From Mycolicibacter engbaekii (GTDB taxonomy: Bacteria; Actinomycetota; Actinomycetes; Mycobacteriales; Mycobacteriaceae): DNA of 64,000 bases. Below are positions 26,993 to 37,043 of the stretch, one piece after another. Below the pieces are notes generated by a model, which worked only from the letters and a program-made list of their open reading frames with translations, did not search any database and had not been told where the DNA came from. A program made the translations under genes and the position numbers. The stretch spans positions 62,001 to 126,000 of the forward strand of contig NZ_LQOT01000025.1 in the NCBI RefSeq assembly GCF_002101585.1, given 5' to 3'. Position 1 is the stretch's first letter; the number at the start of each line of letters is the position of its first letter.

Positions 26993-27877
26993 CTAGCTTT
27001 CGCTCTGACCCACGCCGATCTCGTGGAACATCAGGTTCTGCAACCGGTGCAGGGTGCGCGGAGCCACCGATTCGGCGGCCAGGTACATCGAACCCAGGGG
27101 GTTGTTGACCGCCCGGGGACGGCGCCTGATGGCGTCGATCAACATGTCGGCCGCCTCGTCGACGGTCAGCGAGGCGAAGCCGCTCCAATCGGTGGGGGCG
27201 ATCATCTCGGTGTCGACGAGCGGCAGATGCACGTTGGTGAAGTGGACGCCGTCGCGCAGACTCTCGATCGCGGCGACGCCGAAGAAGGCGTCCAACGCCG
27301 CCTTCGAGCCGATGTACGCCGAGAACGTCGGCAGGTTCGACAACACCCCGATCGAGGAACTGTGCACGACGTGGCCGCTTCGGCGCCGGCGCATCTCGGG
27401 CAGCAGGCGCAGCGTCAGGCCCACGCCGGCCAGGTAATTGAGCCGCATCGTGCGCTCGTAGTCGTGCAGTCGGTGTTCGGATTCGGCGACCGAGCGCATG
27501 ATGGATCTGCCCGCGTTGCTGACGAAGACGTCCGGCGCCCCGAAACGGTCGAGCACGGCCTGGGCGACCTCGTTGATGCCCTCCTCGGTGGACAGATCGC
27601 CGACCACCGCGTGCGCCTTCCCGCCGGTGGCCTCGATCGAGCGCACCAGACGGTCGAGTTCGTCGGCGCGCCGGGCCGTGACGACGGCCGTGGCCCCCGC
27701 GCCCGCGACCCGCTCGGCCAGCCGTTTGCCGATGCCGCTCGAGGCGCCCGTGATGAGAACGACGCGACCGGAGACGCGCTCGGCCAGCGACGGGGTGCCC
27801 ACCCGGGGGATAGGTACGGGCTTGGTCAGCACGTTGATCGACTGGCGCATGGCACGGCGTAGCGGATTCGGTGTCAT
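26993..27877 (-). CDS. SDR family oxidoreductase
   Basis: A 294-residue classical SDR with a 35-residue N-terminal extension. VVLITGASSGIGKRLAERV binds NAD(P); SNAGRS, HSSSIG and FSAYIGSKAALD provide the catalytic Asn-Ser-Tyr-Lys set. The tail (RAVNNPLGSMYLAAESVAPRTLHRLQNLMFHE) resembles membrane-associated acyl reductase-like SDRs. It lies 18 bp downstream of the hydrolase gene, so both form a two-gene operon. The substrate is not evident. Confidence 0.85.
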   Translation of the reverse strand: MTPNPLRRAMRQSINVLTKPVPIPRVGTPSLAERVSGRVVLITGASSGIGKRLAERVAGAGATAVVTARRADELDRLVRSIEATGGKAHAVVGDLSTEEGINEVAQAVLDRFGAPDVFVSNAGRSIMRSVAESEHRLHDYERTMRLNYLAGVGLTLRLLPEMRRRRSGHVVHSSSIGVLSNLPTFSAYIGSKAALDAFFGVAAIESLRDGVHFTNVHLPLVDTEMIAPTDWSGFASLTVDEAADMLIDAIRRRPRAVNNPLGSMYLAAESVAPRTLHRLQNLMFHEIGVGQSES

Positions 27878-27895
27878 ATCAGGGCAGTCCTTTGG

Positions 27896-28885
27896 TCAGG
27901 CAGCTGGCTGGGTGCCGGGTGCGGCCGCATGGAGTTCGTTGAGGTACACGGCCGCGCGGCGTAGTGCGGCCATGCCCTCCGGCAGGATGTCGGCCAGGAC
28001 CGGGAAGACGTGGATCTGGCGGTCCCACAGTTCGAGGGTGGTCGGCACACCGTTGTCGGCCAGGTGCCGGGCGAAATCCACGGCATCGGTAGCGACGAAT
28101 TCCTGTGATCCGACCTGGATGAGGGTGGCGGGCAAGCCGGTGACGTCGGCGCACAGCAGGCTGGTGGCGGCTCCGATGCCGTCGACGCCACCGGCCCGCG
28201 ACTCGACCTTCGCCAGACTCCGGCACAGCGCGTTGTAGGAGCGGCGGCCGATCAACGCGTCCCGGTACCGCCCGCGGCGGTGCGGTGTGGGGGTGAAATC
28301 CAGGCCCGGCGACCAGCACACCAGCCCGGCCGGGGTACCGAGACTGCGCTGTCGCACGGTGATCGCGGTGGCGACGGACAGGAAGCCCCCCGCCGAGTCG
28401 CCGACGATGCTGATGTCGCCGGCCTGGTAGCCCTGGCCGATCAGCCACTCGAAGGCTGCCGCACAGTCGCGTACCGAACTGCTGACCGGGTGCCGGGGGC
28501 TCTGGCGGTAATCCACCACCAGTGCGGTCTGACCGGTTTCGCGGACCAGGTGCGAGACCGCCCGGCGGTGGGTGTTGGGCCCCCCGACGTAGAAGGCACC
28601 GCCGTGCAGGTACAGCAGGACATGGGGCGACCGGGGGCCGGCGGCCGGCCGGATGATTTCGGCGTACATCTCGCCGACACGCACCGGTTCGACGGTGACC
28701 CCGGACAGTTTGGGCAGGCATCTGGCGGCGAGTTCGGCAACGGCGAACGGCCACGGGAGATCCAGGAGGTGACCGCCGACGTACACCGCCGGCTTCACCA
28801 GTACCGTGGCGGCGTTGCACACCGCGCGGGCGCGCAGACTTCTCCCGGCGACGAAGGAGATCGCCAACTCCTGGCCAGTCGTCAC
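27896..28885 (-). CDS. Alpha/beta hydrolase, hormone-sensitive-lipase family (Lip type)
   Basis: A 329-residue esterase. LYLHGGAFYVGG (about 92-102) is the HGG oxyanion motif of the HSL family, VGDSAGGFLS holds the nucleophile (about S164), and the C-terminal segments SQEFVATDAVDFARHL and RQIHVFPVL give the acid and the histidine. No signal peptide is evident. The start follows AAGGAG. Such Lip proteins split short-chain esters or lactones; in this setting it could open an ester or lactone made by the oxygenases of the island, which is inference. Confidence 0.88.
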   Translation of the reverse strand: MTTGQELAISFVAGRSLRARAVCNAATVLVKPAVYVGGHLLDLPWPFAVAELAARCLPKLSGVTVEPVRVGEMYAEIIRPAAGPRSPHVLLYLHGGAFYVGGPNTHRRAVSHLVRETGQTALVVDYRQSPRHPVSSSVRDCAAAFEWLIGQGYQAGDISIVGDSAGGFLSVATAITVRQRSLGTPAGLVCWSPGLDFTPTPHRRGRYRDALIGRRSYNALCRSLAKVESRAGGVDGIGAATSLLCADVTGLPATLIQVGSQEFVATDAVDFARHLADNGVPTTLELWDRQIHVFPVLADILPEGMAALRRAAVYLNELHAAAPGTQPAA

Positions 28886-29023
28886 GACGTGCTCCTTAAC
28901 GCTGAGTTCCGCGCGGCGTCCGGGACCCCTTGCGCGCGAACGATTGAGCTGAAGTTATCAGACCTCTTCGGCCCGGGATCCGGCAGAATCACACGAGGCG
29001 AGGCCGCCCCCGGATCGATCGTG

Positions 29024-30514
<1,491 letters not shown>

Positions 30515-30539
30515 CGTGGCCTCCTCGTGTTGCCGGGCC

Positions 30540-30565
30540 GGATACTATCGAATAGATCAGTATCC
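30540..30565. promoter_or_regulatory. Shared AT-rich operator/promoter motif, site F (perfect inverted repeat)
   Basis: GGATACT, 12 bases, AGTATCC: a perfect inverted repeat in the 66-bp gap between two divergent transcription units. The right arm contains TATCCT, a -10-like element 10 bases before the AGGAGG of the plus-strand gene. The minus-strand reading GGATACTGATCTATT matches sites B and E. This is the most symmetrical of the six related sites. Confidence 0.6.
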
Positions 30566-30580
30566 TATTAGGAGGTGCGC

Positions 30581-30838
30581 ATGACACTCAAGTCCGGAAC
30601 CCGGCTGACGTTGCCCGGGTCCACCTGCGAGGTCATGGTCGTCCGGCCGCCGTCCACCGACGGCGAGCTCTGCGCGCACGAGGGTGACGGCCAGGAGCCG
30701 ATCCTGGTCGGCAAGCGGTACGCCGATGAGGAATCCGGGCTGGAAGTGCTGTGCGTCAAGGCCGGCGCCGGGCCGCTGCGGTTCGCCGGGCGCGCGCTGG
30801 TCCTGCGGGCGGCCAAGCCGCTGCCGGCGTCGGACTGA
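30581..30838 (+). CDS. Small protein of unknown function (85 aa)
   Basis: An 85-residue soluble protein, not recognised. It reads as a compact beta-rich domain: LKSGTRLTLPGSTCEVMVVRP, CAHEGDGQEPILVGKRYADEESGLEVLCVKAGAGPL, then a basic tail. Three cysteines are present, without a CxxC pair. GGAGG lies six bases before the ATG, and the next ligase starts 2 bp after its stop, so the two are co-translated. It may be an accessory or carrier-like partner of that ligase. It is real by ribosome site, codon usage and context. Confidence 0.7.
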   Translation: MTLKSGTRLTLPGSTCEVMVVRPPSTDGELCAHEGDGQEPILVGKRYADEESGLEVLCVKAGAGPLRFAGRALVLRAAKPLPASD

Positions 30839-30840
30839 TC

Positions 30841-32391
30841 ATGCAGATTCGGCAGTGGGCGGCTTCCGGGCGAACCGCGTTGATCCTGCATCCGAGCGGC
30901 ATCCAGATCACGTTCGCCGAACTCGAGGCGCGAGCGAACCGGTTGGCGCACCATTTCCGGGCGGCGGGACTGCGTGAGGGCGACACGGTCGCCGTGCTGA
31001 TGGAGAACAACGAACACATGCACGCGGTGATGTGGGCCGCCCGTCGCTGCGGGCTGTACTACGCGACCATCAGCACGCACCTCACCACTGCCGAAGCCGC
31101 CTACATCCTCGAGAACAGCGGCGCCACAGCCGTCGTCGGGTCGGTTGCCACCCGGGACGTCTGCGCTGCGCTCGGTTCGCATCTCCCCGGCGGGTTGCCG
31201 GAGCTGCGGATCCTGGCCGGCGGGAATCTCGACGGCTGGCAGCAGTACCCGGACTGCGTGGCGCACCGGCCGGACGGGCCGATCGCCGACGAACGCGAGG
31301 GCGATCTGCTGCAGTACTCCTCGGGCACCACCGGGCTGCCCAAGGGAATCCGCCGCGAGCTGCCGCACCTGTCACCGAAGGACGCCGGGTTGCTGCTGGC
31401 GCCACTGCTCACCGCCGCCGGCATCAACTCGGGCTCGGTGTATCTGAGCCCGGCCCCGCTCTACCACACCGCGCCGTCGTTCTGGTCGATGTCCGCGCAG
31501 GCCCTCGGCGCGACGGTGGTGATGCTGGAGAAGTTCGACCCCTGCGGCGCGCTCGAGGCGATCGAGCGCTACCGCGTCACCCACGGACAGTTCGTGCCGA
31601 CGATGTTCGTCCGGATGCTCAAGCTGCCCGAAGCGGTACGCACCCGCTACGACGTGTCCAGCCTGCGCCGGGTGGTGCACGCCGCTGCGCCCTGCCCGCC
31701 GGAGATCAAGTGGCAGATGCTCGGCTGGTGGGGGCCGATCATCGATGAGTTCTACGGATCCTCCGAAGGCGCCGGAGCCTCCTACATCCGGGCGCAGGAC
31801 TGGCTGTCGCATCCGGGCTCGGTGGGCCGGCCGATGGGCGGTGCGGTGCACATCGTCGGCGAGGACGGCGCCGAGCTGCCCGCCGGCGAACACGGGGAGA
31901 TCTACTTCGAAGGGGGGCTGTCCTTCTCCTACCTCAACGACGAGGCCAAGACCGCCGCGACCCGCAACGACCGGGGCTGGGTCACCGTCGGCGACATCGG
32001 CTACCTCGACGAAGACGGCTACCTGTATCTGACCGACCGCCGGCACCATGTGATCATCTCCGGCGGGGTCAACATCTACCCGCAGGAAGCCGAGAACCTG
32101 CTGATCAGCCACCCCCGCGTACTCGACGCCGCGGTCTTCGGCATCCCGGATCCGGCCATGGGGCAGTCGGTGAAAGCGGTGGTGCAGTGCGTGCAACCCG
32201 CGGACGCCGGCGAGGACTTCGCCCAGGAGCTGATCGCCTGGTTGCGCGACCGGCTGGCCCCCTACAAGTGCCCGCGATCGATCTCCTTCGAGGACCTGCT
32301 GCCGCGCACCGAGGCAGGAAAGCTGCGCAAGCAGGAGCTGGTGTCGCGCTATGGAGCAGCCTCGGCGGGCCCCGCCATCGGCCACCCCTGA
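30841..32391 (+). CDS. Acyl-CoA synthetase (FadD-like)
   Basis: A 516-residue AMP-forming ligase: [77 protein letters not shown] and LPRTEAGKLRKQELV. Motif spelling is close to the ligase at 9029, suggesting an internal duplication of the island. It starts 2 bp after the small gene at 30581 and is controlled from site F. It ends the run of genes carrying the shared motif. The acid it activates is unknown. Confidence 0.92.
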   Translation: MQIRQWAASGRTALILHPSGIQITFAELEARANRLAHHFRAAGLREGDTVAVLMENNEHMHAVMWAARRCGLYYATISTHLTTAEAAYILENSGATAVVGSVATRDVCAALGSHLPGGLPELRILAGGNLDGWQQYPDCVAHRPDGPIADEREGDLLQYSSGTTGLPKGIRRELPHLSPKDAGLLLAPLLTAAGINSGSVYLSPAPLYHTAPSFWSMSAQALGATVVMLEKFDPCGALEAIERYRVTHGQFVPTMFVRMLKLPEAVRTRYDVSSLRRVVHAAAPCPPEIKWQMLGWWGPIIDEFYGSSEGAGASYIRAQDWLSHPGSVGRPMGGAVHIVGEDGAELPAGEHGEIYFEGGLSFSYLNDEAKTAATRNDRGWVTVGDIGYLDEDGYLYLTDRRHHVIISGGVNIYPQEAENLLISHPRVLDAAVFGIPDPAMGQSVKAVVQCVQPADAGEDFAQELIAWLRDRLAPYKCPRSISFEDLLPRTEAGKLRKQELVSRYGAASAGPAIGHP

Positions 32392-32450
32392 CGGCGACCG
32401 CGACTTTCAAAAAAGCCCACCGGCCGCCGGCAAAGTTTCCGGTCGAGCGT

Positions 32451-32882
32451 CTACAGATCGCCGGTGAAGTCGGCGGTCAACCAGCGGTCCGGTCGGATCG
32501 TGAACAACACGCCGGCGGCATCGTTCATGGCGGCGGCGAACGCTCGGCCGGCCTCCTCGCCCAGGTAGCGGATCGCGATGGCTTCGCGCTGGGGCAGCGG
32601 GGCGGGCGTGGCCGCATCGACCACGGTTCCTTCGACGACCACGTACTGGTAGGGCAGCTCTTCGCGCTGCACCACCAGCGTCACCACGCCGGCCTGCTCG
32701 ATGAGCTTGGCCTTACGGGTGCCGGTGCCGGTGTTGACCAGGATGTCGCCGCCGGGGGTGTAGTCGTACCAGATCGGGACACTGGCCGGCGGGCGGCCAT
32801 CGGTGGCGGCGACCGACAGCACGGCGACGTGCTTGCCGGCGAGGAACTGCTGACGTTCGGTCTCAGTGAAGTTTCTGGGCAT
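32451..32882 (-). CDS. PPOX-class (pyridoxamine-oxidase-like) F420/FMN protein
   Basis: A 143-residue split-barrel protein: HVAVLSVAATDGRPPASVPIWYDYTPGGDILVNTG, then TRKAKLIEQAGVVTLVVQREELPYQYVVVEGTV. This is the PPOX/FDOR fold, whose actinobacterial members reduce substrates with F420H2 or bind FMN or heme. The order GRPPASVPIWY and the length fit the F420-type subgroup. It is convergent with the ligase at 30841 (59 bp apart, where only a short imperfect hairpin was seen) and divergent from the amidohydrolase. Its own substrate is unknown. Confidence 0.82.
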   Translation of the reverse strand: MPRNFTETERQQFLAGKHVAVLSVAATDGRPPASVPIWYDYTPGGDILVNTGTGTRKAKLIEQAGVVTLVVQREELPYQYVVVEGTVVDAATPAPLPQREAIAIRYLGEEAGRAFAAAMNDAAGVLFTIRPDRWLTADFTGDL

Positions 32883-32996
32883 ACCGACTCGAACAGCGGT
32901 TGACCCCGGGCTATTCCACCGCGCCTCGGAGAGGTTCCCGGCAGCGGCGCTTCCAGCGCCTTACACTCCGGCGAAGCCTGCCGACAAGGAGCAACA

Positions 32997-34595
32997 ATGC
33001 CCGCAGCCGATCTGGTCGTCACCGGCACCGTACTGACGGTCAACGACGCGCAACCGACTGCCGAGGCGCTGGCCGTCACCGACGGGCGCATCGTCGCCGT
33101 CGGCGACCGCAAGGACATCGAGACACTGATCGGTCCAGACACCCGGGTGTACGACGCCGGCGAGGGCTGTGTGCTGCCCGGCTTCATCGAGGCCCACGGG
33201 CACCCGCTGATGGAATCCGTCGTGCTGTCGGACCGCATCCTCGACATCCGGCCGGTCACCCTCACCGAGGCCGGCGCCGTGGTTGATCTGGTTCGCACAG
33301 AGGTCGCTGCCCGCGGCGCCGACGGGGCCTACGCGGTCGGCTGGGACCAGCTGCTGCAGCCGGGCCTGCCCGAACCCACCTTGGACTGGCTGGACAGCAT
33401 CGCCCCGGACAGTCCGCTGGTGATCGTGCACAACTCGGGTCACAAGGCGTACTTCAACAGCGCGGCCGGCCGCGAGGCCGGACTGAACCGCGACACCCCC
33501 GACCCGGCCGGGGCGAAGTACGGCCGTGACGCCGACGGCGAACTGGACGGGACCGCAGAGGAGACCGCCGCCCTCATCCCGCTGCTGGGCAAGGCCATGC
33601 TGCCCGCCGACGGACCGGCGATGTTGCGGGCCGAATGCGCCCGGCTCAACCGGGCCGGGCTGACGACGATTTCGGAGATGGCGTTCTCTCCGCAGTACCG
33701 GCCCTTGGTGCAGGCACTGCATGACGAGTTGACGGTGCGACTGCGCACCTACGAGATCTCCAACGCGGCGCTGCACACCGATGCCTCGCCGGGCGAGGGA
33801 GACGACATGCTGCGCCAGGTCGGCATCAAGATCTGGGTGGACGGCTCGCCGTGGATCGGCAACGTCGACCTGTCGTTTCCGTACCTGGACACCGAGGCCA
33901 CCCGGATCATCGGCGTCGAACCCGGATCGTGCGGGCATGCCAACTACACCGGCGAACAACTGAGCCGAATCGTTGAGGCCTACTTCCCGCACGGCTGGCA
34001 GATGGCCTGCCACGTCCACGGCGACAACGGTGTCGACACCATCCTCGACGTCTACGAAGACGTGCTGCGCCGGCACCCGCGCGCCGATCATCGGTTGCGC
34101 CTCGAACACGTCGGCGCCATCCGCCCCGAGCAGTTGCGACGCGCCGCTGAGTTGGGTGTCACCTGCAGCCTGTTCGTCGACCACCTCCATTACTGGGGGG
34201 ACGTTCTGGTCGACGGGCTGTTCGGGGAGGAGCACGGCGCGCGGTGGATGCCCGCGGCCTCCGCCGTGGCGGCGGGTATGCGTATCTCGCTGCACAACGA
34301 CGCACCGGTCACCCCCGAAGAGCCGTTGCGCAACATCAGCGTCGCCGCCACCCGCCGGGCGCCCAGCGGGCGAGTCCTGGCTCCCGAGGAGCGGCTCACC
34401 GTCGAGCAGGCGATCCGGGCGCAGACCCTCGATGCGGCCTGGCAGTTGTTCGCCGACGATGTGACCGGCTCCCTGGAGGTGGGAAAGTATGCCGACCTGG
34501 TGGTGCTGTCGGCCGACCCACGCGCCGTCGCGCCCGAGGAGGTCGCTGACCTTCAGGTGCGTGCCACCTTCCTGGCCGGCCGCCAGGTGGTCTGA
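32997..34595 (+). CDS. Amidohydrolase family protein (YtcJ-like)
   Basis: A 532-residue metal-dependent amidohydrolase. The small beta-domain (ADLVVTGTVLTVNDAQPTAEALAVTDGRIVAVGD) leads to PGFIEAHGHP with the HxH metal pair; later HVHGD, RLEHVGAIRP and SLHNDAPVTP contribute the remaining metal or acid residues, and the C-terminus returns to the beta-domain (GKYADLVVLSADP). AAGGAG precedes the ATG. Length fits YtcJ-type enzymes, which hydrolyse amide or related bonds of unknown substrates. It is a single-gene unit between the PPOX protein and the methyltransferase. Confidence 0.9.
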   Translation: MPAADLVVTGTVLTVNDAQPTAEALAVTDGRIVAVGDRKDIETLIGPDTRVYDAGEGCVLPGFIEAHGHPLMESVVLSDRILDIRPVTLTEAGAVVDLVRTEVAARGADGAYAVGWDQLLQPGLPEPTLDWLDSIAPDSPLVIVHNSGHKAYFNSAAGREAGLNRDTPDPAGAKYGRDADGELDGTAEETAALIPLLGKAMLPADGPAMLRAECARLNRAGLTTISEMAFSPQYRPLVQALHDELTVRLRTYEISNAALHTDASPGEGDDMLRQVGIKIWVDGSPWIGNVDLSFPYLDTEATRIIGVEPGSCGHANYTGEQLSRIVEAYFPHGWQMACHVHGDNGVDTILDVYEDVLRRHPRADHRLRLEHVGAIRPEQLRRAAELGVTCSLFVDHLHYWGDVLVDGLFGEEHGARWMPAASAVAAGMRISLHNDAPVTPEEPLRNISVAATRRAPSGRVLAPEERLTVEQAIRAQTLDAAWQLFADDVTGSLEVGKYADLVVLSADPRAVAPEEVADLQVRATFLAGRQVV

Positions 34596-34656
34596 CGTGA
34601 AGCGGCGTGCCATTTAAAGGAGTTCTAGGGGTCGAAAGTCCTCTGGCGGAACCAAG

Positions 34657-34675
34657 ACTGGTTAGGCTAACCTCC
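34657..34675. promoter_or_regulatory. IdeR-type iron box over a leaderless promoter
   Basis: GGTTAGGCTAACC is a perfect inverted repeat around one G and equals the core of the mycobacterial IdeR box (TTAGGTTAGSCTAACCTAA); with the next T, 14 of 19 positions match. TAACCT at 34668-34673 within it is a -10 element exactly 7 bases before the ATG at 34681, so IdeR with iron would cover a leaderless promoter and repress the methyltransferase. Confidence 0.65.
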
Positions 34676-34680
34676 ATCGC

Positions 34681-35466
34681 ATGACACTTCCGATGCCTGA
34701 CCGCAAGACCGCTGACCTGCCCGGGCACTGGCTCTTCGCGCGTCTCGGCAAACGGGTCCTGCGGCCGGGCGGACTCGGGCTGACCCACCGGATGCTCGCC
34801 GACGCGAACATCGCTGGCTCCGACGTCGTCGAACTGGCGCCCGGCATGGGCCGCACCGCACGCGACATCCTGGCGCACACCCCCGGCACGTACACCGGCG
34901 TCGAGGCCGACGACCATGCCGCCGGTGTCGTTCGCTCCGTGGTGGGCGACAAGGGACGGGTGGTCACCGGCCAGGCATCGGAGACCGGACTGGCCGATGA
35001 CAGCGCTGACGTGGTCATCGGCGAGGCGATGCTGACCATGCAGACCAACGCCCACAAGTCCGAGATCATGCGCGAGGCATTCCGGGTGCTGCGGCCGGGC
35101 GGCCGCTATGCGATCCACGAGATGATGCTGCAGCCTGCCGACGTGCCGGAGGCCGTCAAGGATGAGGTCCGTACGGCCCTGGCCCGCTCGATCAAGGTCA
35201 ATGCCCGGCCGCTGACCGCCGCGGAGTGGACCGAGCTGCTCACCGACGCCGGCTTCGAGGTGGAGAAGGTGGGCTACGCGCCGATGGCGCTGTTGGAGCC
35301 GCACCGGTTGATCGCCGACGAGGGTCTGTTCGGGGCGCTGCGCTTCGTGTTCAACGTGTTGCGCGATTCCGATGCGCGGGCCAGGGTCCTCAACATGCGC
35401 GCGACGTTCCGCCGCCACCGCAAGAACATGGCCGCGATCGAGGTGATTGCCGCCAAGCCTGCCTGA
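34681..35466 (+). CDS. Class I SAM-dependent methyltransferase, probably iron-regulated
   Basis: A 261-residue methyltransferase of the type 11 group. VVELAPGMGRTARDIL is motif I (GxG loop altered to APGMG), YTGVEADDHAAGVV motif II with the acidic residue, ADVVIGEAMLTM motif IV and FRVLRPGGRYAIHEMML motif V/VI. The C-terminus is basic (RARVLNMRATFRRHRKNM). The ATG is taken as leaderless because TAACCT lies 7 bases upstream, inside an IdeR-like box. Iron-repressed control would fit a role in siderophore, heme or stress metabolism. DUF309, galT and galK follow on the same strand but 21 bp on. Confidence 0.85.
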   Translation: MTLPMPDRKTADLPGHWLFARLGKRVLRPGGLGLTHRMLADANIAGSDVVELAPGMGRTARDILAHTPGTYTGVEADDHAAGVVRSVVGDKGRVVTGQASETGLADDSADVVIGEAMLTMQTNAHKSEIMREAFRVLRPGGRYAIHEMMLQPADVPEAVKDEVRTALARSIKVNARPLTAAEWTELLTDAGFEVEKVGYAPMALLEPHRLIADEGLFGALRFVFNVLRDSDARARVLNMRATFRRHRKNMAAIEVIAAKPA

Positions 35467-35487
35467 CCGGCTTGCCATGATGGACAG

Positions 35488-35964
35488 GTGACAACCCGCG
35501 ACCGCGACGCTGAGGGCCGCCCCCGTAACGCCCGCCCGCGTGATCGGCTGGGCCGGCCCCTGCCGCGCGGCAGCCAGGGTGGGGTTGAGGGGGTCCCCGA
35601 CGACCTGGACCTGCCGCCGGCCCAGATGCTGGCCTACGCCCAGTTGCTGCTGGACGACGGCCTGGCGTTCAACGCCCACGAGGTGCTCGAAGCCGCCTGG
35701 AAGCATCGACCGCCCGCCGAACGCGAACTCTGGCAGGGGCTGGCCCAGCTGGCGGTCGGCATCACCCACGTCCAGCGCGGCAATGTCACCGGCGCGGTCA
35801 GTCTGCTGCGCCGGGGCGCGGATCATCTGGCCGGCGTGCGGCCCCCCGCGCCCTACGGTGTCGATCTCGACGGATTGCAGGGCTTCGCCACGCAACTGGC
35901 CGATGACTTGGCGGCCGGGATCGAGATCGGCTCGCAACGGCTGCATCCGCGGCTGGTCGCGTGA
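35488..35964 (+). CDS. DUF309 family protein
   Basis: A 158-residue protein. After a disordered basic start (RPRNARPRDRLGRPLPRG) comes the helical DUF309 domain: FNAHEVLEAAWKHRPPAERELWQGLAQLAVGITHVQRGN, containing the HE...W...Q pattern of the family. Function is unknown; the conserved polar residues resemble a metal-binding helical hairpin. The GTG lies 21 bp after the methyltransferase. The galT GTG overlaps its stop, so it is the first gene of a DUF309-galT-galK unit. Confidence 0.85.
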   Translation: MTTRDRDAEGRPRNARPRDRLGRPLPRGSQGGVEGVPDDLDLPPAQMLAYAQLLLDDGLAFNAHEVLEAAWKHRPPAERELWQGLAQLAVGITHVQRGNVTGAVSLLRRGADHLAGVRPPAPYGVDLDGLQGFATQLADDLAAGIEIGSQRLHPRLVA

Positions 35965-37043
35965 GCACACCGCTTCGCTGGACGCTTGCCGACGGCCGCG
36001 ACCTGCTGTTGTTCGCCCTGCCGGGCCACACCGCCGCCCCGGTGCCGGATCGCCGGCCGCTGTCCCCCCGCGACCCGGAGCCGTCGCAGTTGCGCTTCGA
36101 CCGCACCACCGGCCAATGGGTGATCATCGCCGCGCAGCGCCAGGACCGCACCTACCACCCACCCGCCGAGGCCTGCCCGCTGTGCCCGGGCCCCACCGGG
36201 CTGACCAGCGAGGTGCCTGCGGCCGACTATGACGTCGCGGTCTTCGAGAACCGGTTCCCCAGCCTGGCCGGGGCCGGTGCTCTGGACGCCGTCCCGCCCG
36301 ACGGCGCCGCGTTCGTCGGGGTGCCCGGCTACGGCCGGTGTGAAGTCATCTGCTTCTCGGCCGATCACACCGGGTCGTTCGCCGACCTGCCGGCCGCGCA
36401 TGCCCTGCTGGTGGTGCAGGCGTGGCGGCACCGCACCGCTGATCTGCTGGCCCGCCCCGGTGTCGAGCAGGTGTTCTGCTTCGAAAACCGTGGCCGGGAG
36501 ATCGGGGTGACATTGGCGCACCCCCACGGCCAGATCTACGGCTACCCCTATCTGACCCCGCGCACCGCCGCAATGCTGACCCAGGCGCGGGAGCATCGAA
36601 TCAAGCACGGCGCCAATCTGTTCGCGGATCTGCTGGCGGCCGAGCGCGCCGCGGGGACGCGGATCGTGCGGCAGACCGAACACTGCACCGCGTTCGTGCC
36701 GTTCGCCGCGAGGTGGCCGGTAGAGCTGCACCTTTACCCGAACCGGCGGGTACACAATCTGACCGAGCTGACCGACGCCGAGCTCGAGGACTTCGCGTCC
36801 GTCTACCACGACGTGCTGGGCCGCTTCGACCGCATGTACGACGCCCCGCTGCCCTACATGGCCGCACTGCACCAGTACCGCGCCCAGGGCGTTCAGGCGG
36901 ACGGATACTTCCATGTCGAGTTCATGTCGATCAGGCGCAGCGCCACCAAGCTGAAGTATCTGGCCGCTTCGGAATCGGCGATGGACGCCTTCATCGCCGA
37001 CGTCACCCCGGAGGCCGTGGCGGCTAGGCTGCGTGAGCTGTGA
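35961..37043 (+). CDS. galT: Galactose-1-phosphate uridylyltransferase
   Basis: A 360-residue GalT of the Leloir pathway: it exchanges UDP between UDP-glucose and galactose-1-phosphate. CPLCPG (zinc site), [39 protein letters not shown] with the HPHGQ active-site histidine, and [18 protein letters not shown] are diagnostic. The GTG overlaps the DUF309 stop and the galK GTG overlaps its own stop, giving a coupled galTK pair. The N-terminus carries a 60-residue stretch ([13 protein letters not shown]) typical of actinobacterial GalT. Confidence 0.95.
   Translation: MSTPLRWTLADGRDLLLFALPGHTAAPVPDRRPLSPRDPEPSQLRFDRTTGQWVIIAAQRQDRTYHPPAEACPLCPGPTGLTSEVPAADYDVAVFENRFPSLAGAGALDAVPPDGAAFVGVPGYGRCEVICFSADHTGSFADLPAAHALLVVQAWRHRTADLLARPGVEQVFCFENRGREIGVTLAHPHGQIYGYPYLTPRTAAMLTQAREHRIKHGANLFADLLAAERAAGTRIVRQTEHCTAFVPFAARWPVELHLYPNRRVHNLTELTDAELEDFASVYHDVLGRFDRMYDAPLPYMAALHQYRAQGVQADGYFHVEFMSIRRSATKLKYLAASESAMDAFIADVTPEAVAARLREL

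Noticed and set aside
32392-32450. Possible terminator between the ligase at 30841 and the PPOX gene
   Set aside because: Only short CCGG/CCGG pairings were seen near CCGGCCGCCGG; no convincing stem.
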